From: Paenarthrobacter sp. A20
Lineage (GTDB): Bacteria > Actinomycetota > Actinomycetes > Actinomycetales > Micrococcaceae
Direction: 5' to 3'
Length of the DNA: 64,000 bases
Assembly (NCBI RefSeq): GCF_024168825.1
Contig: NZ_JALJWH010000001.1
Location: 1,984,001-2,048,000 of the forward strand
Shown here: positions 54,790 through 61,748 of the stretch, in pieces
Layout of the letters: each line of letters starts with the position of its first letter
Position numbering within the stretch: position 1 is the first letter of the stretch
Made by a program: the position numbers and the translations under genes
The notes under the pieces: generated by a model
What the model saw: only the letters and a program-made list of their open reading frames with translations
Told to the model about the DNA's origin: nothing
The model's database searches: none

Positions 54790-55485
54790 ATGACGGATCT
54801 GATCGATACCACTGAGATGTATCTTCGGACCATTTTGGAGCTTGAGGAAGAAAACATCGTGGCGTTGCGGGCCCGCATCGCCGAGCGCCTGCGGCACTCC
54901 GGACCTACGGTTTCCCAGACCATCGGACGCATGGAGCGCGACGGCCTGGTGGTTGTGTCCAACGACCGCCACCTGGAACTTACCGAGGTTGGACGGAAGC
55001 GTGCCACAGAGGTCATGCGCAAGCACCGCCTTGCCGAGCGGCTCCTGGCGGACGTTATCGGCCTGGACTGGGCCTACGTCCATGATGAAGCGTGCCGGTG
55101 GGAGCATGTGATGAGCGAGCGGGTGGAGCGCCGGTTGTACGAGCTCCTGGAACACCCCACCGAATCCCCGTATGGCAACCCCATCCCCGGACTTGAAGCG
55201 CTTGGCGGCCTTGCGAGCCAGCCCTTGTCCCGGATTGACGTCAACCTCCTGCAGGCTATGGACGGCTATGCCACAGATTCCCGGGTGGCGGTAACCCGCC
55301 TCGCGGAGCCCATCCAGGTGGAACCTGAACTCCTCACGCAGCTGGACGAAGGTGGAATCCGTCCAGGCGCAACAGTCTCGCTGGCGCGCGTCGGCGAGTA
55401 CATCTCCGTCCGGGTTCCCGGCATCGAGGGCGCGCTGGAGCTTCCGCCGGAAGTTGCGGCACACGTCTTCGTATCCGTCAGCTGA
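54790..55485 (+). CDS. ideR: Iron-dependent repressor IdeR/DtxR
   Basis: 231 aa. The winged helix spans residues 1-70. All DtxR metal ligands align at their DtxR numbers: M10, H79, E83, H98, C102, E105 and H106. A C-terminal SH3-like FeoA domain follows after PIPGLEALGG. With Fe(II) bound it represses siderophore genes at 19-bp boxes such as the one at 34376. It is transcribed alone from the region shared with serC. Confidence 0.95.
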   Translation: MTDLIDTTEMYLRTILELEEENIVALRARIAERLRHSGPTVSQTIGRMERDGLVVVSNDRHLELTEVGRKRATEVMRKHRLAERLLADVIGLDWAYVHDEACRWEHVMSERVERRLYELLEHPTESPYGNPIPGLEALGGLASQPLSRIDVNLLQAMDGYATDSRVAVTRLAEPIQVEPELLTQLDEGGIRPGATVSLARVGEYISVRVPGIEGALELPPEVAAHVFVSVS

Positions 55486-55667
55486 GGGCTGGCCTGTACC
55501 CAACCCGTGTCATATCTCACTTTCGCGGCTTTGGCGCGCGTGTGACCTGCGGTTTTTCAGGATTGATGATAAGGGCCTGCCGCGCCACGTGCGTTTCTGT
55601 TGATAACGAATTTATTACTGCGGGGCTTAATCCCCTATAGTTATCTACTAGCGCTGATACCAAAGCG
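55486..55667. other. Gene-free region upstream of the first c-di-AMP riboswitch
   Basis: 182 bp without a gene. It contains GGGGCTTAATCCCC (55622-55635) followed by a -10-like TATAGT (55636-55641), a plausible promoter for the riboswitch and M23 gene. Confidence 0.45.
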
Positions 55668-55900
55668 TTACCTGTTCCGGAGCCGAGCTCTGCCAGCGGA
55701 ACAGGTGTGTCATCCACCACTGGCAGAGGCGGGGGAACCACAAGCGGCTGTCTAAAGAAGCAGCCTTGGGGTGAAGTCCGCAGCAGAAGTGCCCACTGAC
55801 GCAAGTCCTTCCTTGGATACCTGTGTGCCGTGAGCGCCTCGTGCGGACCGGGTCTTTGAACTCTCTGACCCGAATCCGACAGCTAACTTCGCAGGCTTTT
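55668..55900 (+). promoter_or_regulatory. c-di-AMP (ydaO/yuaA) riboswitch 1
   Basis: The conserved blocks are present in order: CCGAGCTCTGCC (55683), GGCAGAGGCGGGGGAACCAC, TTGGGGTGAAGTC, and the 3' block CCGAATCCGACAGCTAAC then TTCGCAGGC (55870-55896). This is the pattern of ydaO-type riboswitches found in actinobacteria ahead of rpf and NlpC/P60 genes. High c-di-AMP turns expression off in known cases. It ends 17 nt before the TTG start of the M23 gene. Confidence 0.93.
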
Positions 55901-55916
55901 TAGAGAGGAACAGAGT

Positions 55917-56747
55917 TTGACAACGCAGAACGTCAGGGGCCGCCGCCGCGCGTCCGGCCCCGCTGCTGAGCTGCGGCCAGCCCGCGTCGTATCGGAGATC
56001 CGGCCACGCGACACCGAGCGCCAGGTGCGTCGCCGTAAGAGCCCGTTGCGCCAGGTAGCCGACTTTGCCGCAGCCAGTGGCGTCGGGCAGAAGGCCGGAG
56101 TTGCGCTTGCCGCCACCGGACTCGCCCTGACTGTCGGTCTGCCGGCCACGAGCCCCGTCATGGCCACCTCGGAATCAGGCCAAACCGAGTCGGCCCTTGC
56201 CGTCGCCGGTGGCAGCCAGCCCGAGGTTTCCGCAGCCGCATCCGCCAAGATCGACTTCAGCCGCGCTGCCGTTGCCACTGCAGCCGACCCCGACGGAAAG
56301 CTGAAGCAACTGCTCAGTGCGCAGTCCGCGGGCAGCATTCAGCGGGCCTCGTCGGCGGGCACCATGGCCAGCCCCTTGGACACGCTGACCACAGCTTCCC
56401 CGTTTGGCTACCGCGTCAGCCCCCTCACGGGCGGCGCCGGCGACTTCCACCGCGGCCAGGACTTCGTGGCTCAGTGCGGCACCGCCGTACATGCGGCAGC
56501 CAGCGGCAAGGTCACCTTTGCTGGATGGCACGAGTACGGCGGAGGCAACCGCGTGGTGGTAGACCACGGGAATGGCCTCGAAACCACGTACAACCACCTG
56601 TCATCCTTCACCGTCAAGGTGGGCCAGACGGTCAGCCGCGGCGATACGGTCGCACTGAGCGGCACCACAGGCGCTTCCACCGGCTGCCACCTCCACTTTG
56701 AGGTCCAGGTCAATGGTGAAGTTGTCGACCCCATGGGCTGGCTCTAG
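55917..56747 (+). CDS. Secreted M23 (LytM) metallopeptidase
   Basis: 276 aa from a TTG with AGAGAGG upstream. A long basic N-terminus (residues 1-45, Arg-rich) precedes a hydrophobic segment (AGVALAATGLALTVGLPATS). A linker follows, then the catalytic domain. The zinc motifs are complete: HRGQDFVAQCGT (HxxxD) and CHLHFEVQVN (HxH). GNGLETTYNHLSSFTVKVGQ is the typical lysostaphin-like core. It cleaves peptidoglycan cross-bridges, possibly the ones built by FemAB enzymes. Its 5' UTR carries c-di-AMP riboswitch 1. Confidence 0.92.
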   Translation: MTTQNVRGRRRASGPAAELRPARVVSEIRPRDTERQVRRRKSPLRQVADFAAASGVGQKAGVALAATGLALTVGLPATSPVMATSESGQTESALAVAGGSQPEVSAAASAKIDFSRAAVATAADPDGKLKQLLSAQSAGSIQRASSAGTMASPLDTLTTASPFGYRVSPLTGGAGDFHRGQDFVAQCGTAVHAAASGKVTFAGWHEYGGGNRVVVDHGNGLETTYNHLSSFTVKVGQTVSRGDTVALSGTTGASTGCHLHFEVQVNGEVVDPMGWL

Positions 56748-56859
56748 GGCCAGTTGATGGTTGTCTCTCGCATTCGTGACACACCCCGTGACCTGAATGT
56801 GACATTCGCGTTCAACTGTTGTACCGTACAAAGCGCATCGGCTTTTTAGGGGGCCGGTG

Positions 56860-57042
56860 CACTTGAGTGGATTGCCTAGCTCTGCCACCACTCGAGGTCC
56901 GTTCGCATAAATCGTCTGGCAGGGGCGGGGGAACCACTTCTGGTCTTCGAAAGAAGGCCTTGGGGTTAAGTCGCAAAGCTTCCTTGAAGCAGCGCGGCCG
57001 GATGACTCCCATCCGAATCCGACAGCTCACCTCGCAGGCATT
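56860..57042 (+). promoter_or_regulatory. c-di-AMP (ydaO/yuaA) riboswitch 2
   Basis: CCTAGCTCTGCC (56876), GGCAGGGGCGGGGGAACCAC, TTGGGGTTAAGTCGC and CCGAATCCGACAGCTCACC then TCGCAGGC (57013-57039) are present in order, matching riboswitch 1 and the family consensus. It ends about 17 nt before the GTG start of the NlpC/P60 gene. The 311-bp gap between the M23 stop and this gene is almost entirely promoter plus riboswitch. Confidence 0.93.
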
Positions 57043-57058
57043 GGGAGAGGCTACCTAC

Positions 57059-57802
57059 GTGTCATCACGCACTACCCCTGCGCGCCACCGCGCCGAATCG
57101 GTTCGTACGAACCCCTTGAACACGCTTTCCAAGGCTGTTTCATCGAATGCCGGTACCGTTGGCCGCCAGGCCGTCGTTCTGGCAGCAGCATCAGGCCTCG
57201 TCCTCAGCGTCGGCTTGCCGGCACAGGCAGCTGACACCGACGTTTCCAAGTCGGAAGCCTCCAGCACCCAGCAGATGGTTACCACCGCCGTCGTCACCGC
57301 GGAGCCCACAGCTACCGTTTCCTTTGAAAGCCCCGTTGTGGCCACCAAGGAAGCCCCCAAGATCCAGCGCGCTTCGCAGACCACCCAGCGGGCCACTGCA
57401 AACGGCACGCAGGACGCAGCAGGTGCTGTCACCGCCAAGTCGTCCGAAGCCAAGGACGCTGCTTCCAGCGCCGCGGCCTCCGGCCTCGCTGCCATCGCCT
57501 ACACCGGCATTGGCCACCCGTACGTTTGGGGCGGCACAACGCCCAACGGATGGGACTGCTCCGGCTTCACCCAGTGGGTCTACGCACAGGCTGGCATCAG
57601 CATCCCGCGCGTCAACGCCTGGACGGCCATGAAGCCCACCAGCACTCCGGCCCCCGGTGACCTGGTCATGCAGAACGGCGGAGCCCACGTAGGCATCTAC
57701 GTTGGCAACGGCATGATGATCAGCGCTTTGAACCCGGGCCAGGGCACGCTCCTGCACTCAGCTGCCTCCACCGGCACGTCCTCCTTCTTCACCCTCCGCT
57801 AG
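57059..57802 (+). CDS. Secreted NlpC/P60 peptidoglycan hydrolase (1)
   Basis: 247 aa from the GTG at 57059, with GGGAGAGG upstream. An Arg-rich start, a hydrophobic signal-like segment (AVVLAAASGLVLSVGLPAQA, cleavage likely after AQA) and an Ala/Thr/Lys linker precede the NlpC/P60 domain. It contains the catalytic Cys in GWDCSGFTQWVYAQAG and the His in GGAHVGIYVGNGMMI. It is a gamma-D-glutamyl-diamino-acid endopeptidase class enzyme. Its leader is c-di-AMP riboswitch 2. Confidence 0.93.
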   Translation: MSSRTTPARHRAESVRTNPLNTLSKAVSSNAGTVGRQAVVLAAASGLVLSVGLPAQAADTDVSKSEASSTQQMVTTAVVTAEPTATVSFESPVVATKEAPKIQRASQTTQRATANGTQDAAGAVTAKSSEAKDAASSAAASGLAAIAYTGIGHPYVWGGTTPNGWDCSGFTQWVYAQAGISIPRVNAWTAMKPTSTPAPGDLVMQNGGAHVGIYVGNGMMISALNPGQGTLLHSAASTGTSSFFTLR

Positions 57803-57902
57803 AAACAATCCGGTTCGAGGTTCGCCAGCATGCCCCCCAAGTGCTGGCGCGCCGATTAGCCGCGTGTACCCCAACTGCATGCGGATATGAAAAGAGAAAA
57901 CC

Positions 57903-58676
57903 ATGACCAGTGCAAACAAAGTTGCACGGCATCGCGCTGAGGCCCCCAAGACCAGCTCGCTTGCCGTCATCGCCAAGGCCGTCAGCGACAACGCCGGTGG
58001 CGTTGGCCGCCAGGCAGCAGTCATTGCCGCAGCTTCAGGCCTGGTCCTGACCGGTAGTGTTGCTGCCAACGCTGCCGAGACCAAGGTGGACCGCGAGTCC
58101 ACCTCGACGTCCACCCTTGACGTCCAGTCGGTAGTTCAGGCGACCATCGCTGCGGACTCCACGGTTGCCATCTCCTACGAGCGCCCCGTGGTCACCACGG
58201 TGGAAGCTCCGGCTCCGGTAGTGAAGAAGGCTCCGGCCAAGGTTGAAACCAAGGCGGCCACGGAGAGCACAGCAACGTCCGGCAACGCTACGGTCGCCGT
58301 CAACACTGCGGCTCCGGCGGCAAAGGCTCCGGCAGCTGCCAGCGGCCTTGGTGCAGCAATCGCTGCTGCCGCCTACGCACAGCTTGGCGTCACCCAGGAC
58401 TGCACCATGTTGGTGACCAACTCCCTGGCCGCCGTTGGCATCAACTTCCACGACTGGCCCGCTGGTTACCTGTCCCTGGGCCGCACGGTCAGTGCAGCAG
58501 AAGCGCAGCCCGGCGACCTCGCCTACTACGCCAACGGTGGTTTGGCTGGACAGGCCCACATCGCCGTCTACGTTGGCAACGGCATGGCAGTCCATGGTGG
58601 ATGGAACGGATCCACCACGGCACTGTTCAGCGTCAACGTCGGCTCCGGCCCGGTTTTCATCCGCGTCAACGGCTGA
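57903..58676 (+). CDS. Secreted NlpC/P60-like protein (2)
   Basis: 257 aa. The N-terminal region (KAVSDNAGGVGRQAAVIAAA onward) and linker (VAISYERPVVTTVEAPAP) are clearly related to the preceding protein, so the pair arose by duplication. The catalytic domain has Cys in GVTQDCTMLVTNSLAAVG, where DCSG is replaced by DCTM, and His in AHIAVYVGNGMAVH. It keeps the Cys and His, but the altered surroundings suggest different substrate specificity. It lies 100 nt downstream with no riboswitch of its own and is probably in the operon of riboswitch 2. Confidence 0.9.
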   Translation: MTSANKVARHRAEAPKTSSLAVIAKAVSDNAGGVGRQAAVIAAASGLVLTGSVAANAAETKVDRESTSTSTLDVQSVVQATIAADSTVAISYERPVVTTVEAPAPVVKKAPAKVETKAATESTATSGNATVAVNTAAPAAKAPAAASGLGAAIAAAAYAQLGVTQDCTMLVTNSLAAVGINFHDWPAGYLSLGRTVSAAEAQPGDLAYYANGGLAGQAHIAVYVGNGMAVHGGWNGSTTALFSVNVGSGPVFIRVNG

Positions 58677-58691
58677 TCCCACATCATCATG

Positions 58692-58728
58692 AACACCCCG
58701 CAGGCTCCGGCCGGCGGGGTGTTCTGCT
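58692..58728 (+). terminator. Rho-independent terminator after the hydrolase cluster
   Basis: AACACCCCGC (58692-58701) pairs with GCGGGGTGTT (58714-58723), followed by a T-rich CTGCTTT, 16 nt after the stop. Confidence 0.85.
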
Positions 58729-58893
58729 TTAACCGCGCATGAACTCTTGCCGACACCGCAGGCGAAACGGCAGAAAGATTCGTGGATACGGCATATAAGT
58801 GCTTACCCTTATGTTGTCGATCCACAGCCCGTACAAGCAGAGGGCAGCCGGCCCTCGTGCCCCTGACGGGTGCGGCCGTGAAGAGGTACGTGC

Positions 58894-59394
58894 ATGCGCA
58901 CACTCGTTCTGAATGCTGGATATGAACCGCTGGCGGTAATAACATTCCGCCGGGCGCTGGTCCTTGTGCTCACTGGGAAAGCTAGCGTTGTGGCCGAAGG
59001 CGACGAGCCTGTCGTCGGGCCACAGGAGATTCTCGGACGACCATCCGTGATCCTCCTCAACCGCTACATCCGTCCCCGGTACAACAGGATTACTGCCGTG
59101 AGTCGCCGCGGGGTCCTTCGCCGCGACGGTCACCACTGCGCCTACTGCGGGAAAACAGCCCACACCATAGACCACGTCCACCCCAAGTCCAGGGGCGGCG
59201 CGGATTCCTGGGAAAACCTGGTTGCGGCGTGCTTGAAATGCAACAACGCCAAGAGCGACCACACGCTGGCCGAAATGGGTTGGAAACTCCGTTTCAAGCC
59301 CGGCGTGCCCCAGGGAACCATGTGGCAGATCAAAGAACTCGAGAAACCTGCGCCGGACTGGGACCCGTTCCTGTTGCCGGAATCCGCTGCCTGA
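58894..59394 (+). CDS. HNH endonuclease family protein
   Basis: 166 aa. The N-terminal MRTLVLNAGYEPLAVITFRR is the conserved start of this actinobacterial family. The HNH motif is HHCAYCGKTAHTIDHVHPKS followed by GGADSWENLVAACLKCNNAK, with CxxC pairs for zinc and an Asp-His-catalytic turn. The role is unclear; the family is single-copy and near-universal in actinobacteria, arguing for a housekeeping rather than mobile role. It precedes the mobA-like gene by 42 nt. Confidence 0.92.
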   Translation: MRTLVLNAGYEPLAVITFRRALVLVLTGKASVVAEGDEPVVGPQEILGRPSVILLNRYIRPRYNRITAVSRRGVLRRDGHHCAYCGKTAHTIDHVHPKSRGGADSWENLVAACLKCNNAKSDHTLAEMGWKLRFKPGVPQGTMWQIKELEKPAPDWDPFLLPESAA

Positions 59395-59436
59395 TCGATT
59401 TCTGCTGACCTCCGGACGTCCGGGTAATCTGGGCGG

Positions 59437-60342
59437 ATGGAGTTCAACGCCGTGATTTTGGCGGGAGGCAGGGCCACCCGCCTCGGAGGCGTGCCCAAGC
59501 CGTCGCTGACGTACGACGGCGCGTCGCTCCTTTCGCATGCCCTGCAGGCAGTCCGGGGTGCCGCAGCCGTGGTAGTCGTAGGGCCCGATGCTTCAGGATC
59601 CGGCGGTGTGCTGCTACCGGACAATGTGCTGAGGGCGCGGGAGGAACCGGCGTACGCGGGTCCGGCCGCTGCGATTGCAGCGGGCTTGGCCGCGTTGAAG
59701 AACCACGGCATGGGCGCTCCGTGGACGCTTGTCCTGGCTTGCGATATGCCGCATGCCTCCCGTGGCGTTGCACTCCTGTGGGAAGCACTTGCCTCACAGC
59801 CCGGGGTGGAGGGGGCCATGGCGGTCTCCGCGGACGGCCGGAAGCAACCGCTGCTGGGCGCCTACAGCACCGCAGCCATGGAACGGGAGGTAGGCGTAGC
59901 TTCGCAAGGTTCCGGGTTAACGAACTCTTCAGTGTTCCGGCTGCTTGCTAGGCTGAATGTGCTGGACGTTGCCGTCCCCGCAGGCTCTACGGATGACGTG
60001 GACACGTGGGAGGACGCAGCGGCCTTGGGCATTGACTACGAGTTGGAGGCGCACGTGAAGAGCCAGGAAGAGACGCTCGAGGAATGGTGCCGCACATTGC
60101 TGCAGGCGTTTGAGCTTGAAGGCGTTGAAGTGGACGTTAACGAGGTCCTGGCAGTGGCTGGCGTTGCTGCGCATTCAGTGGTGCGCCCCGCCGCACCCTT
60201 GACCACGTTCATCGCCGGATACGCCGCCGGCATGGCCCGCGGCATTGGCCAGGCCAGCGACGACGCGTCCATGAACGCTGCCTTGGACCTGGCCCGCAAA
60301 GTTGCCCAAGAGTATTCGGAGTCCGGGGCTGGCGCCGAATGA
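59437..60342 (+). CDS. mobA: MobA-like NTP transferase fused to DUF6457
   Basis: 301 aa. Residues 1-195 are a molybdenum cofactor guanylyltransferase-like domain: VILAGGRATRLGGVPKPSL (nucleotide loop and Lys), WTLVLACDMPHASRGVALLW (Asp) and QPLLGAYS. The C-terminal roughly 85 residues match DUF6457 (EEWCRTLLQAFELEGVEVDV, NAALDLARKVAQEY), an actinobacterial domain of unknown function. It attaches GMP to molybdopterin to form MGD. It overlaps moeA by 4 nt (ATGA), so translation is coupled. Confidence 0.9.
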   Translation: MEFNAVILAGGRATRLGGVPKPSLTYDGASLLSHALQAVRGAAAVVVVGPDASGSGGVLLPDNVLRAREEPAYAGPAAAIAAGLAALKNHGMGAPWTLVLACDMPHASRGVALLWEALASQPGVEGAMAVSADGRKQPLLGAYSTAAMEREVGVASQGSGLTNSSVFRLLARLNVLDVAVPAGSTDDVDTWEDAAALGIDYELEAHVKSQEETLEEWCRTLLQAFELEGVEVDVNEVLAVAGVAAHSVVRPAAPLTTFIAGYAAGMARGIGQASDDASMNAALDLARKVAQEYSESGAGAE

Positions 60343-61697
60343 CCCAGGCCCCCAACGAGGGCCATCACGCGGCACACACGTGGCATGAGGCTCGGCAGCG
60401 CGCGTTCGATGGCGCTGCTCCCATCCCGCCAGGCCCGGTCCCGCTGGGGTCTGCCCTTGGCCGCACCTTGGCATCGGATGCCCTGGCAGTGCAGGACATG
60501 CCCCACTATGCTTCTTCCGCCATGGATGGCTGGGCCGTCAATGGTAGCGGCCCGTGGATACTCAGTGAGCCGGGCCAGAGGCTTGCGCCTCACCAAGCCA
60601 GTCCCATTGTTACCGGTGGGCTGATACCTCCCGGGGCCAAAGCCGTGCTGCGCAGCGAGAGTGGCGTCATCACTACGGACGACGACGGCCTTCCGGTCCT
60701 TGCGTTGGGCGGCACCGCCAAACCGGGGGAGCCGCGCAACGGCCAACACATCCGCAGGGCTGCAGAAGAGGCAGCCGAGGGTGATGTCCTGCTCAAAGCC
60801 GGGACAGTGCTCAACCCGGCGCACATCGCGCTGGCAGCGTTGGCAGGCCTGGATCACGTGGAAGTCATGGGCAAACCACTGGTCAGGTTCCTTTTGACGG
60901 GTTCGGAGGTGGTGGCCCAAGGTATCCCGCGGCCTGGACAGGTCCGGGACACCTTCGGCCCGCAACTCGGCGCCGTGGTGGAACTCCTGGGCGGTATCGC
61001 CGGGGAGCAGCTCAGGGTGGGCGACAGTTATGGGGAGTGGCTCGCCGCACTTCAGGACACCGAGCCGTCCCCCGAGGAACTCAGCGCAGACGAACCGTAC
61101 GCAGAAACTGAACCGCCTGCCGACGTCGTCATTACGACCGGCGGGACAGGGCGTTCGGGGACTGACCACTTCAGGCGGGCGGTGGCAGAACTTGGTGGCC
61201 GGTTGCTGATCGACGGTATTGCCATGCGGCCTGGACATCCGGCCGTGTTGGCGGAGTTGCCCGATGGCCGGTTCGTCCTGGGTCTGCCTGGAAATCCGCT
61301 TGCCGCGATGATGGCCTTATTTACCCTGGGGGCGCCCTTGCTGGCTGCCTTGGGCCACGGAAGCCTCCAGGAAGTGGGCGAAGTTCCTTGTGGAGCGATG
61401 ATCGACGCGGAGCCCGGACGGACCCGCCTGATGCCTTTCAAACTGGTGTATGGCTTGGCGTCGCCGGCACAGCATGCTGGCCCGGGAATGATGCGTGGCC
61501 TGGCCGGTGCGGACGGGGTCATGGTGGTACCGCCGCATGGAGTCCAACTGGGCGAGCTGGTCCCGGCCTTTGCCTTGCCGTGGGGCAAACCGTTGCCCGC
61601 GCCGAAGACACCTGAAGACAAGCCCCGCAAGGCGCCGCCGCGGAGCCAAAAGAAGACCCCGCCAGGTCCGGTGGACTGGAGTGCCCTAGACGCATGA
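60339..61697 (+). CDS. moeA: Molybdopterin molybdotransferase MoeA
   Basis: 452 aa. MoeA inserts molybdate into adenylyl-molybdopterin. Family motifs: SSAMDGWAVNGSG, AVLRSESGV, RPGQVRDTFGPQLGA, ITTGGTGRSGTDHFRRAV (the MoCF Gly-rich loop) and LPGNPLAAMMALFTLG. The C-terminal tail is extended and Pro/Lys-rich (KTPEDKPRKAPPRSQKKTPP). It overlaps the mobA-like stop. The downstream molybdoenzyme starts 51 nt later. Confidence 0.95.
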   Translation: MTQAPNEGHHAAHTWHEARQRAFDGAAPIPPGPVPLGSALGRTLASDALAVQDMPHYASSAMDGWAVNGSGPWILSEPGQRLAPHQASPIVTGGLIPPGAKAVLRSESGVITTDDDGLPVLALGGTAKPGEPRNGQHIRRAAEEAAEGDVLLKAGTVLNPAHIALAALAGLDHVEVMGKPLVRFLLTGSEVVAQGIPRPGQVRDTFGPQLGAVVELLGGIAGEQLRVGDSYGEWLAALQDTEPSPEELSADEPYAETEPPADVVITTGGTGRSGTDHFRRAVAELGGRLLIDGIAMRPGHPAVLAELPDGRFVLGLPGNPLAAMMALFTLGAPLLAALGHGSLQEVGEVPCGAMIDAEPGRTRLMPFKLVYGLASPAQHAGPGMMRGLAGADGVMVVPPHGVQLGELVPAFALPWGKPLPAPKTPEDKPRKAPPRSQKKTPPGPVDWSALDA

Positions 61698-61748
61698 GGG
61701 CCGGGGCCAGCCTCCTGGTCGGTGCCCACAAAGTGCAATGATGGACTC

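Noticed and set aside
57822..57850. Third c-di-AMP riboswitch before the second NlpC/P60 gene
   Set aside because: Only a short GCCAGCA/TGCTGGC hairpin is present; none of the conserved ydaO blocks occurs in the 100-nt gap.
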